Of a DNA stretch of 64,000 nt, positions 43,461-53,032 are shown piece after piece (positions within the stretch are counted from its first letter, which is position 1; the number at the start of each line of letters is the position of its first letter). This DNA is from Pedobacter sp. AK013 (lineage in GTDB: Bacteria; Bacteroidota; Bacteroidia; Sphingobacteriales; Sphingobacteriaceae), in NCBI RefSeq assembly GCF_014205835.1, contig NZ_JACHCQ010000003.1:62001-126000 (forward strand), written 5' to 3'. The notes beneath the pieces were generated by a model, which worked only from the letters and a program-made list of their open reading frames with translations, searched no databases and was not told the DNA's origin. The position numbers and the translations under genes are program-made.

Positions 43461-46394
43461 ATGAAATTCAAACTATTTACTTTGGCTTGTTTTCTAATTA
43501 CGGGTTCTTTCGCAAAGGCGCAAACCACCTACCAATGGAAAACAGGAACTTCTGGTGGCTTCACCTACAAATATGTAACCAACGATCCAACCAAAACACG
43601 TTTTTACACTTTAAAAAACGGTTTAACTGTAATTTTATCTCAAAATAATAAGGAGCCCAATATTACCTACAAAATGGCAGTAAGGGCGGGTAGTAATACC
43701 GATCCTCGTACCAATACGGGTTTGGCGCATTACTTAGAACACCTTTTGTTTAAAGGAACGGATAAATTCGGAACGCTAAATTATGCCAAAGAAAAACCAC
43801 TTTTAAATAAGATCGAAGCACTTTACGAAACTTACAACAAAACTACCGATCCGGCTAAACGTAAAGAGATTTATAAGGAAATTGATAAAACATCGGGCGA
43901 AGCTTCAAATTATTCTATCGCAAATGAATATGATAAAATGATGAAATCGATCGGAAGTAATTCTACCAACGCACACACTTCGGTAGAAGAAACCGTTTAC
44001 GAAGAAGACCTTCCATCAAATGCCATCGATAAATTTTTGGCTGTGCAGGCAGAACGTTTCCGTGCCCCTGTTTTCCGCATCTTCCATACGGAGTTAGAAG
44101 CTGTTTACGAAGAGAAAAACATCGGTATGGATAACGATGGCCGTAAAATGTATGAGAAAATGCTATATGCTTTGTTCCCAACACATAACTACGGACAACA
44201 AACCACCATTGGTACTATTGAGCATTTAAAAAACCCATCGTTAATCGAAATCAGAAAATATTACGATAAATATTATGTGCCTAACAATATGGCCTTAATT
44301 ATGAGCGGTGATATTAATTATGATGATTTAATCAAAAAAATCGATAAAGATTTTGCCTACATGGTTCCAAAACCTTTGTCGCTTTATAATCCTGCTCCAG
44401 AAAAACCATTAACGCAGGTTCAAACGGTTGATATTTACGGTCCAAGTGCCGAAAACTTATATGTTGCTTACAGAGGTTTTGCTCAAAATACCCACCAAAG
44501 TTTATTACTGGATTTAATCGGCAGTATACTGGCAAACGGCAAAGCAGGTTTAATGGATATTAACATTAACAAACAACAAAAAATGTTGCGTGCAAGTGCC
44601 GGTTATAACTCCATGAAAGATTACGGAATTTTCATTTTATCTGGCTCGCCTAAAGCCGGACAAAGTTTAGAAGAAGCCCAAAAATTATTGTTAGAGCAGG
44701 TAGATCTGCTTAAAAAAGGCGAGTTCGATGAAAGTTTGATTAAAGCAACTGTAGCCAATATTAAATTAGGCGAGCTTCAAAGTTTCGATAACAACGATGT
44801 TCGTGCAGATTTCGCAATGAATGCCTTTATCCAAAACCGTGGTACGGAGTGGGATAAAACCCTGGCATCAACTGATGCAATGGCTAAAGTAACCAAAAAA
44901 GAAATTGTAGATTTTGCCAATAAATTTTTCATCAACAATTATGTTTCCATCTTAAAACATAAAGGCGAAGATAAGAGCATTATTAAAGTAGAAAAACCAG
45001 CCATTACAGCGGTAAAAACAAATGTTAATGAGGTTTCTCCATTTACAAAAGACATTATTGCTGCCCCTGTAAAACCGATAGCCCCTAAGTTTTTAGATTA
45101 CACTAAAGATCTTAATTTCGGTAAAGCAGGCATTGCGGATGTAATTGCAGTTCAAAACACCGAAAACGGAATTTTCCGCATGAGTTACCGTTTTGATATA
45201 GGCTCTTACAACTACAAGCTATTGCCTTATGCTGCTCAGTATCTGGCTTTCTTAAGTACTGATAAATATTCTGCAGAGGATATTAGTAAAGCATTTTACA
45301 ACATTGCCTGTAGCTACAGCATCAATGTAGGTACCGATGTAACTACCGTTTCCATCAGCGGTTTACAAGAAAACTTTGATAAGGCTGTTGCCTTGGTAGA
45401 AGATGTACTGGCACATTGCAAACCAAATGAAAAAGCTTTAGAAGATTTAAAGGGTCGCTTGTTAAAATCGAGAGATAATGCAAAATTAAATAAATCGTCT
45501 ATTCTCGGTGGTTTAATGAGTTATGCGCAGTATGGCGCTGATAATCCTTTCAATTATGGATTAACCAATGATGAGATCAAAAACATGAAATCGGCAGATT
45601 TGATCTACATCTTACACAACCTTACCAACTACAAACACACCATTACTTATTATGGCCCAAAAACTTTAACGGCATTTTCTGCTGATATTGTAAAAGCACA
45701 CCCATTAGCAAAAGAATTTACAGATGCTGCACCGATTAAGAAATTTGTGTACACTAAAACCGATTCGAACAAAGTTTACTTTGCCGATTACGATATGGTA
45801 CAGGCAGAAATTCGCTGGGTACGTAATGCAGGACTATACGATCCGGCCAATGCGGCAAAAATTGCCTTATTTAACAACTATTTCGGTGGTGGTATGGGTT
45901 CAGTAGTATTCCAAACCATCCGCGAATCTAAAGCCTTAGCTTATTCTACTTTTGCAGTGTACTCTTCTCCAAACACTAAAGAGAAAGAGAATACTGTTAT
46001 CGCTTATGTAGGTACACAGGCCGACAAAATGAATGAAGCAGTTGCGGGTATGAATGAGTTATTAACCACTTTACCCGAATCAGATAAATCATTTGCACTA
46101 TCGAAAACAAATTCATTAAACGGTCTGGAAACTAGCCGCATTACCAAGGATGGTATTATCTACACCTATTTGGCAGATAAAAAATTAGGTTTCGATCACG
46201 ACTCAAGAATTGATGAATACGCAAATCTGAAACCATTAACTTTTAATGATGTAAAATCATTCCATCAAACCAATCTTTCGGGTAAGCCTTACAACTATTG
46301 TATTGTTGCTTCAGAAAAGAAAATCAACATGGCCGATTTAGCAAAATTTGGCCCGGTTACCAAATTGAACTTGGAGCAGATTTTCGGATACTAG
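43461..46394 (+). CDS. Secreted M16-family metallopeptidase, double-length
   Basis: 977 residues with a signal peptide (1-20, SFAKA). The inverted zinc motif HYLEH (His90, Glu93, His94) sits in GLAHYLEHLLFKGT, and the distal Glu is probably in HTELEAVYEEKNIG. The protein contains two M16 repeats: an active N-terminal half and a C-terminal half (from about 560) without HxxEH but with GGGMGSVVFQTIRESKALAYS. Such pitrilysin-like enzymes degrade peptides in the periplasm or envelope. A stretch of about 50 residues between the zinc motif and TSVEETVY is a family-typical helical insert. It ends before a bidirectional terminator. Confidence 0.93.
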   Translation: MKFKLFTLACFLITGSFAKAQTTYQWKTGTSGGFTYKYVTNDPTKTRFYTLKNGLTVILSQNNKEPNITYKMAVRAGSNTDPRTNTGLAHYLEHLLFKGTDKFGTLNYAKEKPLLNKIEALYETYNKTTDPAKRKEIYKEIDKTSGEASNYSIANEYDKMMKSIGSNSTNAHTSVEETVYEEDLPSNAIDKFLAVQAERFRAPVFRIFHTELEAVYEEKNIGMDNDGRKMYEKMLYALFPTHNYGQQTTIGTIEHLKNPSLIEIRKYYDKYYVPNNMALIMSGDINYDDLIKKIDKDFAYMVPKPLSLYNPAPEKPLTQVQTVDIYGPSAENLYVAYRGFAQNTHQSLLLDLIGSILANGKAGLMDININKQQKMLRASAGYNSMKDYGIFILSGSPKAGQSLEEAQKLLLEQVDLLKKGEFDESLIKATVANIKLGELQSFDNNDVRADFAMNAFIQNRGTEWDKTLASTDAMAKVTKKEIVDFANKFFINNYVSILKHKGEDKSIIKVEKPAITAVKTNVNEVSPFTKDIIAAPVKPIAPKFLDYTKDLNFGKAGIADVIAVQNTENGIFRMSYRFDIGSYNYKLLPYAAQYLAFLSTDKYSAEDISKAFYNIACSYSINVGTDVTTVSISGLQENFDKAVALVEDVLAHCKPNEKALEDLKGRLLKSRDNAKLNKSSILGGLMSYAQYGADNPFNYGLTNDEIKNMKSADLIYILHNLTNYKHTITYYGPKTLTAFSADIVKAHPLAKEFTDAAPIKKFVYTKTDSNKVYFADYDMVQAEIRWVRNAGLYDPANAAKIALFNNYFGGGMGSVVFQTIRESKALAYSTFAVYSSPNTKEKENTVIAYVGTQADKMNEAVAGMNELLTTLPESDKSFALSKTNSLNGLETSRITKDGIIYTYLADKKLGFDHDSRIDEYANLKPLTFNDVKSFHQTNLSGKPYNYCIVASEKKINMADLAKFGPVTKLNLEQIFGY

Positions 46395-46448
46395 AAAGGT
46401 AGAAGGTAATAAGGTTAAGGGTAGAAGGTAAAAACCCAAGGCCTAAAT

Positions 46449-46484
46449 AAAAAAGCGGCTCTCCGAAAGGGGGATCGCTTTTTT
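46449..46484. terminator. Bidirectional intrinsic terminator between the M16 and GH130 genes
   Basis: AAAAAAGCG and CGCTTTTTT form the outer stem around CTCTCCGAAAGGGGGA, with A and T tracts on the two sides. Confidence 0.75.
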
Positions 46485-46615
46485 GTTTGGTTTATTATTT
46501 CATTGGTTATTTGTTCATTTGTCATTCGTTGCATTTTTCAGAAAAACAAATTGTGCCTTCGTGTCTTGGTGATAAAAAACACGAAAGCAGCTTCCTTCGT
46601 TAATCCAATAAATAA

Positions 46616-47665
46616 CTAGAGATATTTCAGCGCCTTCAAAATTTCCTTTATCGAAAATTTAGCCCCACAAACAAATTCATCAGCCGCACCATAGTAAATG
46701 GTTAGTTCATCACCGTTAACAATGTGACCATTTGTGAATACAACCTTACCAAAAAAGCCATGCAGTTCGTAATCTTCTGTCGGTATCATAATCGGGTTTT
46801 CTGTTCTGGCCAATACTTTCGATGGATCATTTAAATCCATTAGAAACGCGCCCAAACAATACTGATGTTTTTCATTTGCACCGTGATATATTTCGAGCCA
46901 CCCTTCTGCGGTTTTGATTGGCGCTGCACCTGCGCCCACACGGGCACTATCCCACAGGTTTGCTCTGGTTTTAACAATACACCTGTGCTTTCCCCAATAA
47001 ATCCCATCTGGAGATTCGGCCAACCAGATATAATTACCGCCCAAAGCCACACTGCTGGGGCGGTGCAAAGCGTAAAACTTACCGTTAACACATTCTTCAA
47101 ATAAGGCGCAATCTTTATTATGAGGAGGGATAATCATACCATAACGCTGAAAATTTTTCCAGTCTTTTGTAGTCCGCATCCCCACACCAACGCCATGCTC
47201 GGAAACAGCAGTATAGGTTAAATAATAGGTTTCGCCGACCAAGGATACTCGGCAATCTTCAATTCCAAACGTTTCATCCTGGCCTTCTCCCTGTAGCAAT
47301 GGATAACCTTCGGGTTCGTAAAAATAAATGCCGTCATCGCTGCAAACTAATCTTAAATGCGACAGCGTAGTTAAGTAATCGGCTCCCCTGTAATTAATCA
47401 CTCTTGGGTCTGTTACATTTAAATACGGGTCGTTTTCTTCGATCGCCAGAATTTCTATTCCGTGTTCCTTTAAAATAGGAAAAGAGATTATACCCGGTGT
47501 CTGTTCGGGCCTTTCGGCTACACGGATCAGTAGCCATGTTTTTCCTTCGAATGTAAAAACACCTGGGTTTAAAAGGCAAACAACTTCCAGGCCTACCCTG
47601 CTTGGGTTTAGAGCTTTTGGATATAAAATTGGATTTTCGGGAAATCTTCTGGCTAGATAGACCAT
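46616..47665 (-). CDS. GH130-family mannoside phosphorylase-like enzyme
   Basis: 349 residues, no signal peptide, so cytoplasmic. The five-bladed propeller pattern of GH130 is visible: NPSRVGLEVVCLLNPGVF, TWLLIRVAERPEQTPG, NVTDPRVINYRGADYLTTLSH, ETFGIEDCRVSLVGETYYLTYTAV, KDCALFEECVNGKFYALHRP, WDSARVGAGAAPIKTAEGWLEIYHG. The Asp in the IEDCR region is the likely proton donor; phosphate-binding Arg/Lys/His residues appear in ALHRP and IYHG. Family members phosphorolyse beta-1,4-mannosides such as Man-GlcNAc or mannobiose. It could finish breakdown of N-glycan cores released by the GH92 locus. Confidence 0.93.
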   Translation of the reverse strand: MVYLARRFPENPILYPKALNPSRVGLEVVCLLNPGVFTFEGKTWLLIRVAERPEQTPGIISFPILKEHGIEILAIEENDPYLNVTDPRVINYRGADYLTTLSHLRLVCSDDGIYFYEPEGYPLLQGEGQDETFGIEDCRVSLVGETYYLTYTAVSEHGVGVGMRTTKDWKNFQRYGMIIPPHNKDCALFEECVNGKFYALHRPSSVALGGNYIWLAESPDGIYWGKHRCIVKTRANLWDSARVGAGAAPIKTAEGWLEIYHGANEKHQYCLGAFLMDLNDPSKVLARTENPIMIPTEDYELHGFFGKVVFTNGHIVNGDELTIYYGAADEFVCGAKFSIKEILKALKYL

Positions 47666-47682
47666 AAAAAATGCTTTTATAA

Positions 47683-47716
47683 CAAACAGGCGATCAAAAT
47701 TTTGATCGCCTGTTTG
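47683..47716. terminator. Perfect 34-bp palindrome overlapping the CsbD 3' end
   Basis: CAAACAGGCGATCAAAA and its exact reverse complement meet at 47699/47700. It can act as an intrinsic terminator (stem plus TTTG tract) for the CsbD-like gene, whose stop codon at 47694 is inside it. Confidence 0.7.
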
Positions 47717-47900
47717 CTATTGAATTAATATTAAATGAGTTGATCCATTTCACAAGTTCATCACTTCCTTTTCCTGTTTTTTGTTGCAGTTTCCCCAACA
47801 ATTCCTCGTTTTGACCTTCTTCATGTTTTAAATCAGCATAAGTTTGCTTAACCTTTCCTTTTATTTCATTCCACTTTCCTTTTAATTCTAACTTACCCAT
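47694..47900 (-). CDS. CsbD-like stress protein
   Basis: 68 residues. The CsbD pattern is complete: [21 protein letters not shown], then [25 protein letters not shown]. CsbD-like proteins are small, hydrophilic and induced by general stress; their role is unknown. The last residues ([12 protein letters not shown]) are unusual, since the family normally stops soon after KWIxxL, and here the frame runs into the terminator palindrome. This suggests loss of the ancestral stop. No neighbour is coupled. Confidence 0.88.
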   Translation of the reverse strand: MGKLELKGKWNEIKGKVKQTYADLKHEEGQNEELLGKLQQKTGKGSDELVKWINSFNINSIANRRSKF

Positions 47901-48099
47901 GCGCGTGTTTTTGTCGTCAACATGATGCCCTGTGCGTAAATTAACAATCTTATCTCCTTTTTGTTTCGTTTTTTTAGCCCTTTACTTAAAAAATTTAGCT
48001 TATCTCACTTTATTCCTGAAGATTTTATATATATTTTAATTATATTATGCGTATTATTTCTACTCACAATTAAACATTACTAATTAAACTACCAATTTG

Positions 48100-51000
48100 A
48101 TGAAAAAACTGCTCTTAAGTATGATTTTATCACTTAGTGTAATTACGTTTGCTTTCGCACAAGGCAAAGTAATTACCGGAAAAGTGACGTCAACCTCGGG
48201 ACCAATTCCTGGCGTTAGCGTATTTGTAAAAGGCTCACCAGCTAACGGCACACAGAGCGATGCCTCGGGCGCCTTTAAATTAACCGTTTCGGATGATGCT
48301 AAAACACTTATTTTTAGCTTTATCGGCTATAAAACCAAAGAAGTGCCTATTACAGGGCAAACCATTAATGTAAGCCTCGATGAAGAAAATAATACCCTAT
48401 CTGATGTGGTGGTAGTGGGTTACGGCACGCAGAACAAGCGTGATGTAACGGGGTCTGTAGCCTCTGTTAAATCTAAAGACCTTGAAAATCTACCGGTAAC
48501 AAGTTTTGAACAGGCTTTACAGGGTAAAGCGGCAGGTGTACAGATTGCAGCACAAAATGGAAAACTAGGGCAAGGTATAACGGTAAGGGTAAGGGGAGCC
48601 GCATCGGTAACAGCCGGCAGCGAACCGCTTTATGTCGTGGATGGAATCCCAATCACTTCTGGCGACTTTTCAAGCACTACTGCGCCAACCAGTGCTTTGG
48701 CAGATTTAAACACCAATGATATCGAATCAATCGAAGTTCTAAAAGATGCCTCTGCTTCGGCAATTTATGGGGCAAGGGCTTCGAACGGGGTAGTTTTAAT
48801 TACAACAAAACAAGGTAAGGTCGGCAAAACTGCCATTACTTTTAGTGCATTAGGAGGAATCAGTTCTCCATCTAATCACAGAGAATTTCTTAATTCCGAA
48901 CAGTATGTTCAAATTTTAAGGAGAGCAGGAGTTGGCAGGGCAAAATACGATTTTGAAAACACTACCGACTATGCAACCCTACAAGAAGCTTTAGATGATT
49001 ATAGTTCCATTGTTGAAGGCAGATTGAATAGATATTCTGCTGGAAATGATGATTATAAAACATATAAAGTAAATACAAACTGGGAAAGAGAAGCTTTTCA
49101 AAGTTCTCCGATTACTCAACAATATGATTTAAATCTAACTGGTGGTAACGAAAAAACTAAGTTCTATATTGGTGGACAAGCATTAAATCAAGATGGTATC
49201 ATTGTTGGCAATAGCTACAAGCGCTATAGCGGAAGATTAAACCTGACCAACAAGGTGACTGATTTTCTTGAAGTTGGAGTGAATCTAAATTTCTCCAACA
49301 GTATTAATAACAGGCTATCAAATGATAATGCATTTTCCAGTCCTTTACAGGCTGTAGCCCTATCACCAATTACACCTTTTATAGATCCAAGATCGGGCTT
49401 AATAAGTGGAACCTTGCCAGGTGCTGCCTCTAATTACCCGCTTTATTATAATCCGTTTATTGGCATAGAAAACGCCTCATATAAAGCAACGGTTTACCGC
49501 ACAATTGGTAAAGCATTTGCGAATATCAATATTGCAAAAGGCTTAAAATTTAGCACCGATTTTTCTGTTGATAACCTTAACCAAAATGAGGAAAGTTATT
49601 ACGGCTCTTTAACCTTTAAAAATACAGGTACAAATAATGGTGATGGAGAAAATATTTCAACTTTTGTAATCAATACAAACACCAATAATTTTTTTAGTTA
49701 TAATGCTACTTTTGGCGAAAAGAGTGTATTTGACGCTGTTATAGGTACAAGTTATCAAAAATCAACCACTAAATATAGCTCAATAGAGGGGCAGGATTTT
49801 CCTAGCGATGCCTATATAAAATTAGGAAGCGCAGCTACTAAAGTTAAAGCTACCAGTAACGAAAATGCATTCAGCTTTTTATCTTATTTCTTTCGAGCCA
49901 ATTATAAGTATAATAACCGCTATTTAATTGGTTTTAGCGTGAGGGCAGATGGTTCATCCCGTTTTGGCACAAACAATAAATATGGCTACTTCCCTGCAGG
50001 GTCATTAGCTTGGATTGCTTCAGAAGAAGATTTTTTAAAATCATCTGAAACCATTAGCCTGTTAAAATTAAGATTGAGTTACGGCCTAACTGGAAATGCA
50101 GAAATTGGGAATTACCGCGCTCGCGGCCTGTTTAGCGGTACAGGAGCCTATGGTGGCGCTGCTGGCCAAATCCCGACCCAGATAGCTAACCCAGATTTAA
50201 CATGGGAAAAAACTAAACAATTGGATATTGGCTTAGACTTCGGCTTTTTAAAGAATAGAATTACAGGTACTTTCGATTACTATCAGAAAAAAACAACGGA
50301 GTTATTGTTGGAGGTTCCAATTCCACAAACTACTGGTTTTTCTATCAAAACGCAAAACTTAGGTAAATTGGAAAATACGGGTTATGAGTTAGGTATTAAT
50401 ACAGAGAATTTTGTTGGGGCATTTAAATGGTCAACAGCTTTAACTGCTGCCATCAACAACAACAAAATTACCGATTTAGGTGGACAGATTTTGAATACCA
50501 ATGAAATTAACGCAGCTATTGCTGGGCAACCAATTGGTGTTTTCTATTTACCAGAATATGCAGGAGTAAATCCAGCTAATGGAGATGCGATTTATTATCG
50601 AAACACAGTTGATGCAAATGGCAACCTCGACAGAAGCACAACGAATAATATCAACGATGCACAAAGAATTTTTGCTGGTAACCCTAACCCAAAATATGTT
50701 TTTGGCATTAATAATAGTTTCTCCTTTAAAAACTTTGATTTAAGCATATTCTTTCAAGGCGTTAGTGGAAATAAGATCTATAATTCTGGAGGACAATATA
50801 TGAGCGCCAATGCATCAAATGGCTACGACAACCAAACCGCTGATCAGATAAATTACTGGGATAAACCTGGCGATATTACACAGGTTCCAGAGCCCAGATT
50901 GGGATTGGGAAATGGTGTAGGTAACTCTACAAGATATATATCAGATGGCAAATATTTGCGTTTAAAAACCTTAACATTAGGCTATACATTTACCCCTGAA

Positions 51001-51195
51001 ATTCTAAGCAAGATTAAATTGAGCAAATTAAGACTCTTCGCCACAGCTCAAAATTTAGCTACAATTACAGGTTATAAAGGTTGGGACCCCGAGGTTAATG
51101 CCGATTTCCAATCTACCAACATTAACCAAGGAGTTGATTTCTATTCAGCCCCTCAACCAAGGGTAATTTCATTCGGCATCAACATTGGTTTATAA
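48100..51195 (+). CDS. SusC/RagA-family TonB-linked receptor (second complete pair)
   Basis: 1031 residues from the ATG at 48100; a TTG one codon upstream would only add a residue. A signal peptide (ending TFAFAQ) is followed by a regulatory-like domain (VITGKVTSTSGPIPGVSVFVKG to VSLDEENN, about 20-110), the plug (VVVVGYGTQNKRDVTGSVAS, LQGKAAGVQI, VRVRGAASVTAG, PLYVVDGIPITSG, SASAIYGARASNGVVLITTKQGK) and the barrel, which ends VISFGINIGL. It is a paralogue of the mannan-locus receptor but not close. The SusD gene follows after 18 bp. The substrate is unknown; no enzyme genes are coupled. Confidence 0.97.
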   Translation: MKKLLLSMILSLSVITFAFAQGKVITGKVTSTSGPIPGVSVFVKGSPANGTQSDASGAFKLTVSDDAKTLIFSFIGYKTKEVPITGQTINVSLDEENNTLSDVVVVGYGTQNKRDVTGSVASVKSKDLENLPVTSFEQALQGKAAGVQIAAQNGKLGQGITVRVRGAASVTAGSEPLYVVDGIPITSGDFSSTTAPTSALADLNTNDIESIEVLKDASASAIYGARASNGVVLITTKQGKVGKTAITFSALGGISSPSNHREFLNSEQYVQILRRAGVGRAKYDFENTTDYATLQEALDDYSSIVEGRLNRYSAGNDDYKTYKVNTNWEREAFQSSPITQQYDLNLTGGNEKTKFYIGGQALNQDGIIVGNSYKRYSGRLNLTNKVTDFLEVGVNLNFSNSINNRLSNDNAFSSPLQAVALSPITPFIDPRSGLISGTLPGAASNYPLYYNPFIGIENASYKATVYRTIGKAFANINIAKGLKFSTDFSVDNLNQNEESYYGSLTFKNTGTNNGDGENISTFVINTNTNNFFSYNATFGEKSVFDAVIGTSYQKSTTKYSSIEGQDFPSDAYIKLGSAATKVKATSNENAFSFLSYFFRANYKYNNRYLIGFSVRADGSSRFGTNNKYGYFPAGSLAWIASEEDFLKSSETISLLKLRLSYGLTGNAEIGNYRARGLFSGTGAYGGAAGQIPTQIANPDLTWEKTKQLDIGLDFGFLKNRITGTFDYYQKKTTELLLEVPIPQTTGFSIKTQNLGKLENTGYELGINTENFVGAFKWSTALTAAINNNKITDLGGQILNTNEINAAIAGQPIGVFYLPEYAGVNPANGDAIYYRNTVDANGNLDRSTTNNINDAQRIFAGNPNPKYVFGINNSFSFKNFDLSIFFQGVSGNKIYNSGGQYMSANASNGYDNQTADQINYWDKPGDITQVPEPRLGLGNGVGNSTRYISDGKYLRLKTLTLGYTFTPEILSKIKLSKLRLFATAQNLATITGYKGWDPEVNADFQSTNINQGVDFYSAPQPRVISFGINIGL

Positions 51196-51213
51196 TTCAA
51201 AAAAGGAATCATT

Positions 51214-52593
51214 ATGAAAAAGATATATATATATAATTTAATGTTTTTAGCCATGCTTTTTATTACGGTATCCGCATGTAAGAAAGCATTAGAAATCAAT
51301 CCTGTTGATACAGTGGAACAAAGCAAGGCCTTACTCACATCAAAAGATGTAGAGGTTGCACTTGTAGGTGCTTACTCAGAGTTAGGAAGTAGAAATTTTT
51401 ACGGTGGAAGACCATTTTTATTAGCAGATTTTTTAGCAAATACAAATGCAATTGAATGGGGTGGAACATATGAGGAGCTTACACAAACCGTTAATAAACA
51501 GATTTTAAAAACAAACGCCTTTGTTGATAACGTTTGGGCAGCTGGATATACTGCTATTAATGATGCAAACAATGTAATTTCAGCTATAGATAAAGTTGAT
51601 GCAGCAAAAAAGAGCAGAGTAGAAGGAGAAGCTAAATTTATAAGAGGGGCTGCGTATTTTGATTTAGTAAAATTGTTTAGCAAAGCATATAACGATGGTA
51701 GCCCAACAACAAATCTTGGTGTACCTATTGTGCTTACCCCAACAAAAGCGATTACAAACGAAAGCTATGTAAGTAGGGCGACTGTTGCTGCCGTTTATTC
51801 TCAAGTCATTGCTGATCTAACAGAAGCAGAGGCAAAATTACCAGAAACAAATGGTTTTTTTGCTACCAAATTCTCAGCAGCTGGTATGCTTGCCAGGGTA
51901 TATTTACAAATGGGTAATTACGCAGCCGCTGCTGCTGCTGCAAATAGAGTAATTGCTTCAAACAAGTACACTTTAACTAATGCATTTATAGATGCTTTCC
52001 CAAAAATGCCAGAAGCTGGAAAATCGGGGCAACCTGGTCCAAACACAACAGAAGATGTGTTCGCTATGCAGGTTACCACCTTAACTGGTTTTAATGGTTA
52101 TAACGAATTTTATGGTTCATCAACTTTTGGAGGAAGGGGTGATGCCTCTATTTCTGAAGATTGGATTAATAATACTTATGAGGCAGCTGACGATAGAAAA
52201 AATGCTTTTTATGATGACGGCGCGCTGTTCACATCTAAGTATGGCAATTCTTATGGAAATATTTCTATAATGCGCTTTGCAGAAATGTATTTAATCAGGG
52301 CAGAATGTAATGTCCGCTTGGCTCCGGCCCCTCCTATTGGGGGCGTAACACCTTTACAAGACCTAGCTAAGGTTAGAAATAGAGCTGGCTTAACAACAAC
52401 TACAGCTACCTTATCAGACATTCTTAACGAAAGAACACTTGAATTTGCCTTTGAAGGTTTTTCACTGCACGATGCGAAAAGAACTCAAACCAATATTGGT
52501 AGCATACCTTGGAATGCTAACAGATTGATATTTCCGATTCCACAAAGGGAAATTGATGCCAACAAAAACTTAGTTCAAAATCCAGGTTATTAG
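51214..52593 (+). CDS. SusD/RagB-family lipoprotein (second complete pair)
   Basis: 459 residues with lipobox TVSAC (Cys22). The SusD pattern is seen in NPVDTVEQSKALLTSKDVEVALVGAYSEL, GEAKFIRGAAYFDLVKLFSKAY, AGMLARVYLQMGNYAAAAAAANRVIAS and DILNERTLEFAFEGFSLHDAKR, ending FPIPQREIDANKNLVQNPGY. It is shorter than the mannan-locus SusD and close to the length of non-saccharide or simple-glycan types. Its partner is the receptor gene just upstream. The ligand is unknown. Confidence 0.95.
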   Translation: MKKIYIYNLMFLAMLFITVSACKKALEINPVDTVEQSKALLTSKDVEVALVGAYSELGSRNFYGGRPFLLADFLANTNAIEWGGTYEELTQTVNKQILKTNAFVDNVWAAGYTAINDANNVISAIDKVDAAKKSRVEGEAKFIRGAAYFDLVKLFSKAYNDGSPTTNLGVPIVLTPTKAITNESYVSRATVAAVYSQVIADLTEAEAKLPETNGFFATKFSAAGMLARVYLQMGNYAAAAAAANRVIASNKYTLTNAFIDAFPKMPEAGKSGQPGPNTTEDVFAMQVTTLTGFNGYNEFYGSSTFGGRGDASISEDWINNTYEAADDRKNAFYDDGALFTSKYGNSYGNISIMRFAEMYLIRAECNVRLAPAPPIGGVTPLQDLAKVRNRAGLTTTTATLSDILNERTLEFAFEGFSLHDAKRTQTNIGSIPWNANRLIFPIPQREIDANKNLVQNPGY

Positions 52594-52700
52594 AAAAGAT
52601 TAATTGTGGGGCTTCTCAAAAATAAAAATTGAGCCTCAGGAAATTAAATATTCGAAAATGCTCCTGTAATGGGGCTACAAATAAAACAACAAAAAAGACA

Positions 52701-52730
52701 GGCTGTATCAGCAAATTGATACAGCCTTTT
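52701..52730 (+). terminator. Intrinsic terminator after the second SusD gene
   Basis: GGCTGTATCA and TGATACAGCC form a perfect 10-bp stem followed by TTTT. The rest of the 440-bp gap up to 53032 is AT-rich regulatory space without a gene. Confidence 0.85.
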
Positions 52731-53032
52731 CTAACCAGTACTCATCTACAAGCCGTATTAGCTTACTCTACCTCAGTCTAATATTTTCATGTTAGAATAG
52801 GATGTTTCGCACTTTTATTTCATCAGTTTATACCGGAACTAAAGATTTGCATTTCTTTAGATTACTATTTCTTATTAAAACCGAGTGCTATATATGAAAT
52901 CAAGCACTTAATAAGAAGATTAAAAAGTATCTAAAAAGATACAAATAAGTATCATAATCAATTCAAAAAGTAGAACATTAAACTTATATTGTAATGCAAA
53001 AACTAATCTATTAACAATCAAAAAATCTACCC

